Shown: positions 40,231-49,445, numbered from the stretch's first letter. The stretch is DNA of 64,000 bases from Kushneria marisflavi (GCF_002157205.1 NZ_CP021358.1:1674001-1738000), one strand, 5' to 3'. A program made the numbers and translations. Notes: generated from the sequence alone by a model not told the origin.

Positions 40231-40542
40231 TCATGCGTCGTTGTCGTGCGATTGTTCATTCAGCGGCGGGGACACCAGAGCGCCGTCATCCTGCTCCAGC
40301 AGCTGTTGCACCCGCAGTTCGGCCTGCTCGAGTCGAGCGCGGGCATCTCGCACCAGCGCGATACCACGCTCGAAATCTTCAAGCGACGCTTCAAGGCCCG
40401 AGTCTCCGGATTCAAGGCGTCTGACCAGGCCCTCAAGCGCGGCAAGGGTACCGGCGAAATCGGATGGGGTCTGCGCTGCAGGCGTCGATGACGCCGCCGC
40501 AGCCTGATCGTTTAAATGAGCGGACTCGGGCCGTTGTGTCAT
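40231..40542 (-). CDS. xseB: Exodeoxyribonuclease VII small subunit
   Basis: The 103-residue protein contains the XseB core FAGTLAALEGLVRRLESGDSGLEASLEDFERGIALVRDARARLEQAELRVQQLL (about 29-82), a helical hairpin that binds XseA. The N-terminal 25 residues and the C-terminal tail are variable. It is the first gene of the xseB-ispA-dxs-djlA run on the minus strand. Its position supports the assignment. Confidence 0.95.
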   Translation of the reverse strand: MTQRPESAHLNDQAAAASSTPAAQTPSDFAGTLAALEGLVRRLESGDSGLEASLEDFERGIALVRDARARLEQAELRVQQLLEQDDGALVSPPLNEQSHDNDA

Positions 40543-40927
40543 GCATCATCCTGTAAACGCCGGAACATGGCTTGAGATCAAGGCGTCGGTCACGATCAAG
40601 CGCCGACCGTCAGCAAGTATACACATCCGTTACGCTTTTGACGCCGCCCGCCCCTCGTATCAGGGCACGGCACCCACGCGTGTGACAAGAGCGTTCATGC
40701 ATCAAATTCATGCAGCACACGCGGAGCTTTCACTGTGCCGTGCGCGGCGGGCCCATGCACCCTGACCGGCGCCATGGTAGGATAAGCCCCCCGCCGAGGC
40801 GGGCTATCCGGGCAGCCTCTCCCGCTGCCGTATCGATGCCCGATAACTTTCGGCCGATATCGGGTCATGCCCGCTATCGCTGTTTCTACTTTCCCTCAGG
40901 CCAGCCGATTAAAGGGTTGATGCGCAC
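40543..40927. other. Divergent intergenic region xseB / serA
   Basis: This 385-bp gap between divergent genes probably holds both promoters. Short GC-rich inverted segments occur around 40790-40890 (for example ccgccgaggcggg), but I see no riboswitch or small gene I can defend. Confidence 0.4.
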
Positions 40928-42175
40928 ATGGCTAAAACGTCTCTGGACAAGAGCAAGATCAAGGTTCTGCTGCTCGAGGGCGTCCACCAGTCCGCCGTGG
41001 ACAACTTTCAAAATGCCGGTTACAGCAACATCGAGCGACTGACGACGTCGTTGAGCGAAGAGGATCTGATCGAAAGGATCCGCGACGCCCATTTCATCGG
41101 GATTCGCTCGCGCACGCAATTGAACGAACGTGTGCTGGACGCCGCCGAGCGTCTGGTGGCCATTGGCTGTTTCTGCATCGGCACCAACCAGGTTGATCTG
41201 CCGGCGGCGCTCAAGCTCGGTATTCCGGTATTCAATGCGCCCTACTCCAATACCCGTTCGGTCGCCGAGCTGGTACTGGCCGAGACCATCATGATGCTGC
41301 GCGGCATTCCCGAGAAAAACGCGCGTGCCCATGAGGGTGGCTGGCTGAAATCGGCCAGCAACTCGTTCGAGGCGCGTGGCAAGACGCTGGGCATCGTCGG
41401 CTACGGCAGCATCGGTGCACAACTGTCGGTGCTGGCCGAGTCGGTCGGTCTCAACGTCATCTATTACGACACCATCACCAAGCTGGGCATGGGCAATGCC
41501 CGTCAGGTCGGCAGCCTGCAGGAACTGATGGCGCGCGCCGATATCGTCACCCTGCACGTCCCCGAAACACGCTCGACCACCTGGATGATCGGACGTGACG
41601 AGCTGGCGCTGATGAAGCAGGGCAGCTATCTGATCAACGCCTCGCGCGGCAAGGTCGTGGACATCGAGGCACTGGCCGAAGTGCTGGAATCCGGCAAGTT
41701 GCTGGGTGCCGCCGTCGACGTTTTCCCGATTGAGCCCAAGGGCAATGACGAGGAATTCGTCTCGCCGCTGCGCAAGTTCAACAACGTGATCCTGACGCCG
41801 CACATCGGCGGCTCCACAGTCGAGGCGCAGGAAAACATCGGCGTTGAGGTGTCTGAAAAGCTCATCACCTTCTCCGACAACGGCACCACGATCACCTCGG
41901 TCAACTTCCCCGAAGTGGCCCTGCCGTCACATCCGGACAAGCACCGTCTGCTGCACATTCACCGCAACGTGCCAGGCGTTCTGTCCGAGATCAACCGCGT
42001 GCTGGGCAACGAAGGCATCAACATCTCCGCCCAGTTTCTTCAGACCAATGAAGAAGTTGGCTACGTGGTCATTGATGTCGACAAGGCTTATGGTGAACAG
42101 GCGCTCAACGCCCTGCGCGAGGTCAACCATACCCTGCGCACGCGTGTGCTCTATTCGCAGGCCGACAGTGAGTAA
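40928..42175 (+). CDS. serA: D-3-phosphoglycerate dehydrogenase
   Basis: The 415-residue enzyme starts serine synthesis by oxidising 3-phosphoglycerate. NAD-binding GIVGYGSIGAQLS (about 155-167) and the D-2-hydroxyacid dehydrogenase signatures (SYLINASRGKVVDIEALAE and the LTPHIGGST loop) are present. The C-terminal ACT domain (about 340-410) is the serine-binding regulatory domain of the E. coli type. The long hairpin at 42320-42349 probably ends the transcript. Confidence 0.96.
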   Translation: MAKTSLDKSKIKVLLLEGVHQSAVDNFQNAGYSNIERLTTSLSEEDLIERIRDAHFIGIRSRTQLNERVLDAAERLVAIGCFCIGTNQVDLPAALKLGIPVFNAPYSNTRSVAELVLAETIMMLRGIPEKNARAHEGGWLKSASNSFEARGKTLGIVGYGSIGAQLSVLAESVGLNVIYYDTITKLGMGNARQVGSLQELMARADIVTLHVPETRSTTWMIGRDELALMKQGSYLINASRGKVVDIEALAEVLESGKLLGAAVDVFPIEPKGNDEEFVSPLRKFNNVILTPHIGGSTVEAQENIGVEVSEKLITFSDNGTTITSVNFPEVALPSHPDKHRLLHIHRNVPGVLSEINRVLGNEGINISAQFLQTNEEVGYVVIDVDKAYGEQALNALREVNHTLRTRVLYSQADSE

Positions 42176-42208
42176 TCCACGGCCAACCGGCCCGGAGGGA
42201 ACAGTGCC

Positions 42209-42289
42209 ATGAAGGATCCGCGGCTTCTGATCGTGATCGTGGCCGACATCGTCCTGGTACTGTTTTTTGTCTTTGCCGCGCTGGCCTAG
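42209..42289 (+). CDS. Possible 26-residue single-helix membrane protein
   Basis: A short frame begins ATG 42209 after CGGAGGGA and encodes MKDPRLLIVIVADIVLVLFF followed by six more residues, one clear membrane helix with a charged N-terminus. It lies 33 bp after serA and before the hairpin at 42320, so it would be on the serA transcript. It could be a genuine small membrane protein or chance; conservation would decide. Confidence 0.4.
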   Translation: MKDPRLLIVIVADIVLVLFFVFAALA

Positions 42290-42319
42290 TGCCTGACAGG
42301 CAGGTCACCACGGGCCATC

Positions 42320-42349
42320 AGCGGGCGCGCTCTTCAAGAGGCGCCCGCT
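42320..42349 (+). terminator. Hairpin after serA
   Basis: Nine-bp arms (agcgggcgc / gcgcccgct) extended by ctctt / aagag around a single C give a near-continuous 14-bp stem. No T tract follows, so it may be a weak terminator or a 3' stabiliser. The rest of the gap up to 42583 holds only the presumed promoter of the next gene. Confidence 0.5.
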
Positions 42350-42583
42350 GTCGTGTCAGCGGCGTCCTCGCCACTCTCTCTCCCCTTTTCATGACGTATG
42401 ACCCTCATTGTCCGTCTGACCTGCCGCTCCGTTTACATCGCGTATCGATAAATCGTTAGCCGCCTATCGCTTCGCTTTCTACACTAAACCTCTGGCCGGC
42501 AGGATGTCGGCCATCGCCAATCATTTCTGCACGGCCATGATGGTTCAATCATCAGTGGCCGGGTATGTCAGGGAGAAGAAATC

Positions 42584-43750
42584 ATGAAGGCACTGGTTTA
42601 TCAGGGCAGCAACGACGTTCGCGTTGAAAATGTTCCCGAACCCACGCTCCAGCAGGACGATGACATTGTTCTGCGCGTGACCTCGACGGCCATCTGCGGC
42701 TCCGACCTGCATCTTTATCGCGGCTCGATGCCGGCCACCGAGCCTGGCGATATCTTCGGCCATGAGTTCATGGGCATCGTCGAGGAAGCCGGCTCCGCCG
42801 TCACCAGCGTCAAGAAGGGCGACCGCGTGGTCGTGCCGTTCGTGATCGCCTGCGGCAGCTGCTTTTTCTGCCAGCATTCGCTGTATGCGGCGTGTGAGAC
42901 CACCAACCCCAACGAGGGCGCGGCGCTGAACAAGAAGTCGATTCCGGCGCCGGCGGCGCTGTTTGGCTTTTCACACATGTACGGCGGCATTCCCGGCGGT
43001 CAGGCCGAGTACGTGCGCGTCCCAAACGCCAATGCCGGCCCCTATGCCATCCCGGACGGCCTGGACGACGAACAGGTGCTGTTCATGTCGGACATCCTGC
43101 CGACCGGTTATCAGGCAGTCCTCAATGCTGGCGTCAAAACGGGCTCGAGCCTGGCCATCTTCGGGGCCGGCCCGGTGGGGCTGATGTCGGCAGCATGCGC
43201 GCGCATGGAAGGCGCCGAGCAGATCATCATGATCGACAATCAGCAGTACCGTCTTGATTTCGCGAAGAAGGCCTACGGCGTCGAAACGCTCAACTTCGAT
43301 CAGGTCGAGGACGTGGCCGAGGCGATCATTCAGCTCAGCGAAGGCCGTCGTGGCGTGGATGCCGTGATCGATGCCGTCGGCTATGAGGCCAAGGGTCACG
43401 GCGGCAAAATGCCGGCCATGAACAACTTTGAGGTCGAAAGCAGCGATATCGCCCTGCACCAGTGCCTGGCGGCCGTTCGTCGCGGCGGCAGCATCAGCAT
43501 CCCGGGCGTCTACGCCGGCGCCGTAAATGGCTTTTTGATCGGGGATTTCTTCGACAAGGGGCTGACCATGAAGGGCGGCCAGACCCACGTTCATGATTAT
43601 CTGCCGACCCTGATGGAGGCCATCGACCAAGGCAGACTCAAGCCCGAGGCGATCATCAGCCATCGCATGAAGCTCGATCAGGCTGCCGAAGGCTATCGCA
43701 TGTTTGATGCCAAGGAAGATGACTGCCGCAAGATTGTGCTGACGCCGTAA
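42584..43750 (+). CDS. Zinc-dependent alcohol dehydrogenase, formaldehyde dehydrogenase-like
   Basis: The 388-residue medium-chain dehydrogenase has catalytic zinc residues in [12 protein letters not shown] and GHEFMGIV, and all four structural cysteines in [16 protein letters not shown]. The Rossmann motif is GAGPVG. It resembles glutathione-independent formaldehyde dehydrogenase/threonine-dehydrogenase-like proteins. The start [20 protein letters not shown] is typical. It is a single gene with a strong terminator. The substrate is uncertain. Confidence 0.82.
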   Translation: MKALVYQGSNDVRVENVPEPTLQQDDDIVLRVTSTAICGSDLHLYRGSMPATEPGDIFGHEFMGIVEEAGSAVTSVKKGDRVVVPFVIACGSCFFCQHSLYAACETTNPNEGAALNKKSIPAPAALFGFSHMYGGIPGGQAEYVRVPNANAGPYAIPDGLDDEQVLFMSDILPTGYQAVLNAGVKTGSSLAIFGAGPVGLMSAACARMEGAEQIIMIDNQQYRLDFAKKAYGVETLNFDQVEDVAEAIIQLSEGRRGVDAVIDAVGYEAKGHGGKMPAMNNFEVESSDIALHQCLAAVRRGGSISIPGVYAGAVNGFLIGDFFDKGLTMKGGQTHVHDYLPTLMEAIDQGRLKPEAIISHRMKLDQAAEGYRMFDAKEDDCRKIVLTP

Positions 43751-43771
43751 GACAGCCTGCGCCATCACGCC

Positions 43772-43799
43772 AACGCCCCGGCCCCGCCGGGGCGTTTTT
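43772..43799 (+). terminator. Rho-independent terminator of the zinc dehydrogenase
   Basis: Stem aacgccccgg / ccggggcgtt with loop cccc or shorter, then TTTTT, 22 bp past the stop. Confidence 0.9.
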
Positions 43800-43871
43800 G
43801 CGTTCCCGTTTTCACGCTCATCGCGCTACGCTGATGCGACCTGTTTGCCATCCTCAATGGAGCACTGCCTC

Positions 43872-44753
43872 ATGTCACATGACACGACCGTTGCCGTTCT
43901 TGGCCTGGGCGCCATGGGCCACGCCTTTGCCGCCAACCTTTTAAACAATGATCTGTCGGTACGGGTCTGGAACCGCACCCGTTCACGGGGCGAGGATCTG
44001 GCCAAACGTGGCGCGCTTAATGCCGACAGCGCCGTGGAGGCCGTCAGCGATGCACGATTTGTCATCACCATGCTGCCCGACTTCGAGACGACTCATGACG
44101 TCCTGCTCGGTAACGGCGGCGCGCTGGAACATGTGCCCGACAAGGGCGTGGTGATCCAGATGGGCACCATTGGCGTTGAACAGACCGAAACGCTGATTCA
44201 CGAGATCGAGACGGCACGTCCGGATGTGATCTTCATTGATGCGCCGGTCTCTGGTACCAAGGCCCCGGCCGAACAGGCCACCATCTCGGTACTGGCCAGT
44301 GGCGATCAAAAGGCCGCCGAAGGAATCGATACGGTATTCGATGCCATCTCAAAGCGGGTGGTCTGGCTGGGAGAGGCCGGTCGCGGATCGCGAATGAAGC
44401 TTGTCGTTAACGCCTGGCTGATCCACATGATGCAGGGCATTGCTGAAAGCGCCCGTCTGGCCCGGACACTGGGGTTCTCGACCGATGATCTCTGGTCGGT
44501 GCTCGAGGGTGGCCCGCTGGCAGCCCCCTACGTGAAGGCCAAGCTTGGCAAGATCGGCATTGAAGAGTACAGCGCTCAGATGGCGCTGGAATGGGGACTC
44601 AAGGATGCTCAACTTGCGCTTGAAGCCGCCGGCGATACCGACCTGCCGGGGCTGGCTCGCATCAGCGAGATCTGGCGTGATGCAGTGGAGGCAGGCCTGG
44701 GCCAACAGGACATTGCCGCCATCCACGACTACCTCAGTCGCCATCAAGGCTGA
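43872..44753 (+). CDS. NAD(P)-dependent beta-hydroxyacid dehydrogenase (3-hydroxyisobutyrate dehydrogenase family)
   Basis: The 293-residue protein begins MSHDTTVAVLGLGAMGHAFA with the dinucleotide motif GLGAMG, then has APVSGTKAPAEQATISVLASG (substrate-binding signature) and the catalytic lysine in SRMKLVVNAW (about residue 176). This family includes 3-hydroxyisobutyrate, glyoxylate and succinic semialdehyde reductases, so the substrate is open. ATG 43872 has GGAG nine bases upstream. It stands alone. Confidence 0.85.
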   Translation: MSHDTTVAVLGLGAMGHAFAANLLNNDLSVRVWNRTRSRGEDLAKRGALNADSAVEAVSDARFVITMLPDFETTHDVLLGNGGALEHVPDKGVVIQMGTIGVEQTETLIHEIETARPDVIFIDAPVSGTKAPAEQATISVLASGDQKAAEGIDTVFDAISKRVVWLGEAGRGSRMKLVVNAWLIHMMQGIAESARLARTLGFSTDDLWSVLEGGPLAAPYVKAKLGKIGIEEYSAQMALEWGLKDAQLALEAAGDTDLPGLARISEIWRDAVEAGLGQQDIAAIHDYLSRHQG

Positions 44754-44854
44754 AACGGCTGGTAATCAAATATCTTCGGCCTGTCACACTTTAGTGGCGG
44801 GCCGTATCTTTTTTACAAGAATCCCAGCCTTGTGCACGCAATGACACAATAACA

Positions 44855-44872
44855 ATGTCATGAACCTTTCAT
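44855..44872 (+). promoter_or_regulatory. Pho-box-like site upstream of the PAP2 gene
   Basis: ATGTCAT, four bases (gaac), CTTTCAT: two seven-base direct repeats matching CTGTCAT-N4-CTGTCAT at 12 of 14 positions. A possible -10 (ttaaag) lies 12 bp downstream, as in PhoB-activated promoters. An inverted repeat ATGACA/TGTCAT (44841-44861) overlaps it. PhoB control is inferred. Confidence 0.5.
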
Positions 44873-44910
44873 ACTGGCCTCACCTTAAAGTGACCTTATT
44901 GTGAAAGCTC

Positions 44911-45717
44911 ATGACCACTCTCTCCTTTCGACACACTGACAGCCGCAATGACACGTCAGTCCTTCGCGAAAGCCTGATCGCACTGGCCGCGCTGGCGCTG
45001 CTGGTGGCGACGACGCTGATCACCTTCGTAACGCCTCTGCCCTTGGAACATCAGGTCATGCTGGGCATCAATCAGATGGCCCGTGAAAGCGTGCTGTTTG
45101 ATTTCATCATGAATGTCCTCTCCTATCAGAACCTGATTTCCGGCGTGGTGCTGGTCGCAGGCTTCTGGGCGCTATGGTTTATGCCGTCCCTGATGGCTCG
45201 TCGCGCGGAGCTCTTGACCTGCACCGTGGCCGCTTTCGGATCAGCAGCACTCAGCCGCATCATGCAGCAACTGACGCCGGAGCACCCACGGCCGCTGCAG
45301 GACCAGGCATTGAACATGACGCCGCCGACCGGAGTCGATGCTCAGACCCTGCATGATTTCAGCTCGTTTCCCAGCGATCATGCGGCTGTCTATATCGGCC
45401 TTGCTTACGTGATCTGGCGACTGCATCGAAAGCTTGGCCTGGCCGCGTTCGTCTTTGCCGCCCTGCTCTGCTTTACCCGGGTCTATCTCGGCTTTCACTT
45501 CATCACCGACATCATCGGTGGTGGAGCGCTGGCCATTTTGACCGTTCAGGTTGCCCTGCTGCCGCCGTTTCAGCGCATCGGCGGCTGGCTGGTCGGCTTT
45601 AGTCAGACTCGTCCTCACTGGTTCTATCCGCTCGCCTTCGTTGCCTGCTACGGCATTGCCACGCTGGTAGAAGAGCTACGCGAGCTGGTCGGTGGCCTAT
45701 TGCGTGTGATGTTTTAA
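44911..45717 (+). CDS. PAP2-family membrane phosphatase
   Basis: The 268-residue protein has about six helices and the three PAP2 phosphatase motifs: PEHPRPL (motif 1, with the usual Lys region altered), SSFPSDHAAVY (motif 2, PSDH in place of PSGH) and TRVYLGFHFITDIIGG (motif 3 with His and Asp). Such enzymes remove phosphate from undecaprenyl diphosphate, phosphatidate or related lipids at the outer face of the inner membrane. The Pho-box-like site upstream suggests induction by phosphate starvation. It is convergent with the symporter gene. Confidence 0.85.
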   Translation: MTTLSFRHTDSRNDTSVLRESLIALAALALLVATTLITFVTPLPLEHQVMLGINQMARESVLFDFIMNVLSYQNLISGVVLVAGFWALWFMPSLMARRAELLTCTVAAFGSAALSRIMQQLTPEHPRPLQDQALNMTPPTGVDAQTLHDFSSFPSDHAAVYIGLAYVIWRLHRKLGLAAFVFAALLCFTRVYLGFHFITDIIGGGALAILTVQVALLPPFQRIGGWLVGFSQTRPHWFYPLAFVACYGIATLVEELRELVGGLLRVMF

Positions 45718-45744
45718 GCGACCCTGACAGGACCATACGCTCAG

Positions 45745-45780
45745 AAAAAGGGGCGCCCCGATGGTCGGGGCGCCCCTTTT
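45745..45780. terminator. Bidirectional terminator, PAP2 gene / symporter
   Basis: A 16-bp perfect stem (aaaaggggcgccccga and its complement) with loop tgg, with A and T tracts on both sides, lies between convergent stops at 45717 and 45796. Confidence 0.92.
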
Positions 45781-45795
45781 CATGGCCTGGCTTTC

Positions 45796-47265
45796 TCAGG
45801 GTTTGGCCGTCGGCATCTCCATACGCGCGCGCTCTTCGTTCAATATGTTCAGCGCCTGCTCGCGCGTGACACTGGAACGCGGTGTCATGAGCGTTACGGT
45901 GACACCAGCGAGCACCGCCACCACCACGGCCGGAATACTCGGGTTGCCCCAGAAGGCTTTCATGGTAGCGCTGGCAGAGACCACCAGCGAAGTGACCGAG
46001 GCCGCGACCAGCGTGGCGATTGCCCCCTGCCAGTTGTAGCGGTCCCAGAAGCGACCCAGCAGACCGCAGACAAAAAGCCCGGACATGACGGTGGCAATCA
46101 TGGTGGTGATGTAGGTAATGACATTATTGGTGATCAGCGCAAAGGCCAGTGCCAGACCAATGGTCACGATCAGCGCGAAACGTGAAAACAGCACCACCTT
46201 CTCCGGGGCCGGCACATGCCCGGTCGCCATGACCCACAGATCGCGCATCATGATGGCCACACCCGCCAGCGCATCGGAACTGGCACTCGACATGGTGGCA
46301 GACAGCCCCGCAATCAGTACCAGCATACCCAGCCCCATCGGCAGCACCTGAGTGGCCAGATACGGAAAGGCGTAGTTGCTGTTATCCAGATCCGGCGCCA
46401 GCGTATGGGCCGCCATACCGACAATCGCCGGGATAATGGAAAAGGCCAGATACAGCACACCGGTAAAGAGAAAGGAGCGGCGCACGCTGCTCACCGACTG
46501 CGCCGAATAGATGCGCTGACGATACGACGGCGTCGCCAGTACGCCCACACCTACCACGACCGCCAGCGACAGCGCCGGCACCAGCCCCAGCTGTGCCACG
46601 CCAAACCAGCTCTCGGCCGCGCCCGGGCTCATGTTATCCCCCAGATGCGAGAACCCGCCGATATCGATCAGCGCAAACACCGCCATGGCGATAAACCCCA
46701 AAAAGAGCAGCACGGCCTGCACGGTATCGGTCCAGACCACCGCCATGTAGCCGCCAATCACGCAATAGAGCCCAAAACCGATGGCCACGATGATCTTGGC
46801 CAGGCTCAGATCGATACCGGCAATCCAGGAGAGATACATGCCACCGCCCAGGATATGCGCCCCCAGCCAGCCGATACTGGCCACATAGATCAGCACCGCC
46901 ACCACGTTGCGTACCAGCCGGCTGCCGCCCACATAGTACGAAAGCTCCTCGCTCATGGTCATGAAACGAAGCCGACGCATGGGCGCAAACCACCAGGCCA
47001 GCAGCAGAATGCCGATGGCCCCTCCGATCCCGTACAGCGCGCCACCCCAGCCATTGTTGTAGCCAAAGCCGACCGCCCCCATGCTCGATCCCGTCCCCAC
47101 CATGGTGGCCACGGTCGTACCGATGGTCAGAAAGACAGGAACGCCGCGACCGCCCAGCAGAAAGTTGTCGCCATCACCGCGATAGCGGCGCGACATCACG
47201 CTGCCGAACACGATCATGGCCAGCAAAAAGGCGAAAAATCCGATCAGAAAAAAGGTGGTGTGCAT
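45796..47265 (-). CDS. Sodium:solute symporter-family transporter
   Basis: The 489-residue protein has about 13 helices and SSS-family (LeuT fold) features: the N-terminal FLLGGRGVPVFLTIGTTVATMVGTGSSMGAVGFGY region and ASSDALAGVAIMMRDLW near helix 9. It is related to PutP/PanF-type Na+-coupled symporters. ATG 47265 begins MHTTFFLIGFFAFLLAMIVFGSVMSRRYRG, a normal SSS start; an upstream extension is not hydrophobic. It is downstream of the RidA and D-aminoacylase genes on the same strand, so the likely cargo is an N-acyl-D-amino acid or D-amino acid. That cargo is inference from context. Confidence 0.85.
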   Translation of the reverse strand: MHTTFFLIGFFAFLLAMIVFGSVMSRRYRGDGDNFLLGGRGVPVFLTIGTTVATMVGTGSSMGAVGFGYNNGWGGALYGIGGAIGILLLAWWFAPMRRLRFMTMSEELSYYVGGSRLVRNVVAVLIYVASIGWLGAHILGGGMYLSWIAGIDLSLAKIIVAIGFGLYCVIGGYMAVVWTDTVQAVLLFLGFIAMAVFALIDIGGFSHLGDNMSPGAAESWFGVAQLGLVPALSLAVVVGVGVLATPSYRQRIYSAQSVSSVRRSFLFTGVLYLAFSIIPAIVGMAAHTLAPDLDNSNYAFPYLATQVLPMGLGMLVLIAGLSATMSSASSDALAGVAIMMRDLWVMATGHVPAPEKVVLFSRFALIVTIGLALAFALITNNVITYITTMIATVMSGLFVCGLLGRFWDRYNWQGAIATLVAASVTSLVVSASATMKAFWGNPSIPAVVVAVLAGVTVTLMTPRSSVTREQALNILNEERARMEMPTAKP

Positions 47266-47435
47266 GGAAGGACCTCTTGTGGTTATTGGGCAGGTCGTCT
47301 GATGCCATGAAGCCTGTTGTTGCGATGCCGCGGTGCCGGTGAAAAGACGCGCATGCCTGTCGAGAAACGGTGCCTGCGATAGACTGATGATCAGGATTGC
47401 CGGGACAGTGAGCATTCACTGACCCGGCAGATCGA

Positions 47436-47831
47436 TCAGCCCTTGCGGTCGGATCTGAAGCACTTCATGTCGACCTCGACCTTGCAGTCGACCACCAGGT
47501 CCTGAACGCTGCAGATGCGCGCCGGCGGATGGTCACCAAAGATCTCGGCAAACACCTTGTTGAACGAGCTGAAATAGCGCGCATCGGTCAGCACGGCCGT
47601 GACGTGCACCACGTCCTCAACGCCGTAACCGGCGTCCTTCATGATCATTAGGCAGTTCTCGAACGCGAGTCGTGACTGCTCGATAATGCCGCCCTCGACC
47701 ACTTCGCCATCGGTCATTGGGGTCTGCCCCGACACAAACAGCCAGCCGTCAGCCTCGGTCGCCTTTGCAAACGGCAGTTTCTGCCCGCCGGTGCCGATAC
47801 CGCCGCCAGTGCCATAGCGCTTGATACTCAT
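47436..47831 (-). CDS. RidA-family reactive intermediate deaminase
   Basis: The 131-residue protein has the RidA/YjgF core: WLFVSGQTPMTDGEVVEG, the helical ENCLMIMKDAGYGVEDVVHVTAVLTD and the Arg-containing HPPARICSVQDL. RidA proteins hydrolyse enamine or imine intermediates released by PLP-dependent deaminases. A PLP-type D-amino-acid deaminase is encoded in the same cluster, so this is a fitting partner. Start 47831 (MSIKRYGTGG) is preceded by CAGGAGTCACCC. It lies 84 bp after the deacylase stop. Confidence 0.88.
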   Translation of the reverse strand: MSIKRYGTGGGIGTGGQKLPFAKATEADGWLFVSGQTPMTDGEVVEGGIIEQSRLAFENCLMIMKDAGYGVEDVVHVTAVLTDARYFSSFNKVFAEIFGDHPPARICSVQDLVVDCKVEVDMKCFRSDRKG

Positions 47832-47915
47832 GGGTGACTCCTGTTGCCTGAATAAAGGATTGAATCCGTTACGGGCTGTCATGCCCTGTGGATGTTCTTG
47901 ATGCCCTGAAAGGAC

Positions 47916-49367
47916 TCAGGACGCACGGCGTCGCAGCATTCGGCCGGCACGCTGCACAAGCGCGCCGGCCTGATAGGCGATGCGCCCGTTGACCATTACC
48001 AGCTCGATGCCACGCGCTGGAGCAATGGGGTCGCTGAAGGTCGCCACATCTTCAAGCGTTGCCAGATCAAAGAGTGTGAGATCGGCAAAGGCCCCCTCAC
48101 GAATCTCGCCGCGGTCGGTGAGTCCGAAATTGTGCGCCGAAAGACCGGTCATCTTGCGAATGGCTTCCGGCAGTTCAAACAGCTTCTCGTCACGACAGTA
48201 GTGAGCGATCACTCTGGGGAAGGCGCCCCACAGGCGAGGATGGGGGTGCGGATCGTTGGGTAGACCGTCAGAGCCCACCATGGCCAAGGGATGCGCCAGA
48301 ATGCGGGTCATGTCAGCTTCCGACATGTTGTGATAGACCGCCCCGGCCGGCTGCAGCCGTTTGGCAGCCTCCATCAGCGACACCCCCCAGGCGCGTGCGA
48401 TTTCATCCAGCCCTCGACGAGCCATTTCCGGATGCGGCTCGGACCAGGTAATGAAAATATCGATCTCATCGGTCACCTGACCGAGATCCAGCGTCGAGGA
48501 ACCCGCGGTATAGGGGTAGCAGTCGCAGTGGCAGGTCTGTCCGGCAGCCGCGTGTTCAAGGCGCTCAAGCGCCAGCGGCGCGTTGCCCCAGTTGCCGACG
48601 CCGGCACACTTCAGATGCGAGATCACAAGCTCGGCACCGCCGTGACGAGCGGTGGCGAACGCTTCCTCCATGGCCTCCGGGAGACCTGCAAACTCATCGC
48701 GCAGGTGGGTGGTGTAGAGCGCGTCCTGGCGTCCCACCTCATCGACCAGCGCATGCATCTCTGCAAGCGGCGCTTGGCGCGCGTTTTTGTACGCCAGCCC
48801 CGAGCTCATGCCGATGGCGCCCTCCTTCAGTGCCTTCTCGAGCTCAAGGCGCATCGACTCGATCTCGTCACTTGTCGCCGGACGGTCAAAGGCGTCCATC
48901 AGATTGGCCCGCAGCGCCGTGTGCCCGACCAGTGCGGCCACGTTGACGGCAGGCCCGGCCGCATCGACCGCCTCGGCGTAGTCGGCAAAGTTCGGGTAAA
49001 CGAAGTCCTCGTGCCGCCCAAGCAGGTTCATGGGATCGGGCACGACGTTGCTGCGAAGACGTACCGGCGCCGCGCTGATACCGCAATTGCCGACCACCAC
49101 GGTGGTCACGCCCTGGGTGAGCTTGGGCAGCATCTCGGGTGTGCGGATGACGTTGGTATCGTCATGGGTGTGAACATCGATAAAGCCGGGGGCGAGATAG
49201 CGGCCATGCGCCTCGATCACCTCATTGGCGTGGGCATCTCCAAAATTCCCCACCGCCACAATACGCTCATCGCGGATGGCAACATCGGCCTCGAAGGCCG
49301 GTGCACCGGTGCCATCAAGCACCATCGCGCGGCGAATCAGAACGTCGAAAGGATGGGATGTGGACAT
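47916..49367 (-). CDS. N-acyl-D-amino-acid deacylase (D-aminoacylase)
   Basis: The 483-residue amidohydrolase matches N-acyl-D-amino-acid deacylases, which release D-amino acids from N-acyl forms. The metal site shows as PGFIDVHTHDDTN (about 56-68), with the family-typical GNCGIS, SHLKCAGVGNWG (metal His) and MVGSDGLPNDPHPHPR with the catalytic Asp. It begins after the operator pair and starts the leftward operon deacylase-ridA-symporter. Upstream of the ATG lies CAGGAGCCTCTC. Confidence 0.92.
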   Translation of the reverse strand: MSTSHPFDVLIRRAMVLDGTGAPAFEADVAIRDERIVAVGNFGDAHANEVIEAHGRYLAPGFIDVHTHDDTNVIRTPEMLPKLTQGVTTVVVGNCGISAAPVRLRSNVVPDPMNLLGRHEDFVYPNFADYAEAVDAAGPAVNVAALVGHTALRANLMDAFDRPATSDEIESMRLELEKALKEGAIGMSSGLAYKNARQAPLAEMHALVDEVGRQDALYTTHLRDEFAGLPEAMEEAFATARHGGAELVISHLKCAGVGNWGNAPLALERLEHAAAGQTCHCDCYPYTAGSSTLDLGQVTDEIDIFITWSEPHPEMARRGLDEIARAWGVSLMEAAKRLQPAGAVYHNMSEADMTRILAHPLAMVGSDGLPNDPHPHPRLWGAFPRVIAHYCRDEKLFELPEAIRKMTGLSAHNFGLTDRGEIREGAFADLTLFDLATLEDVATFSDPIAPARGIELVMVNGRIAYQAGALVQRAGRMLRRRAS

Positions 49368-49407
49368 GAGAGGCTCCTGGGCATGGCGGCATCACTATCA
49401 CCGTAAT

Positions 49408-49425
49408 TGTCCGATATATCGGACA
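49408..49425. promoter_or_regulatory. 18-bp palindromic operator-like site 1
   Basis: The sequence tgtccgatatatcggaca is a perfect 18-bp inverted repeat. It lies between the divergent D-aminoacylase (start 49367) and IclR (start 49545) genes and is the strongest candidate operator of that IclR protein. Confidence 0.65.
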
Positions 49426-49427
49426 CT

Positions 49428-49445
49428 TGTCCATCTTGCCGGACA
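49428..49445. promoter_or_regulatory. 18-bp operator-like site 2
   Basis: The sequence tgtccatcttgccggaca shares the tgtcc-N8-ggaca frame of site 1, with imperfect inner bases. The two sites are 20 bp apart centre to centre, about two helical turns, so two dimers could bind on one DNA face. Confidence 0.6.

Noticed and set aside
37320..40424. Very long plus-strand open frame of 1034 codons
   Set aside because: It lies wholly antisense to dxs and ispA, has no family features and reflects high G+C third positions of the real genes.
46216..47310. Long His/Gln/Arg-rich plus-strand open frame
   Set aside because: It is antisense to the sodium:solute symporter gene, whose helices and family motifs are clear.
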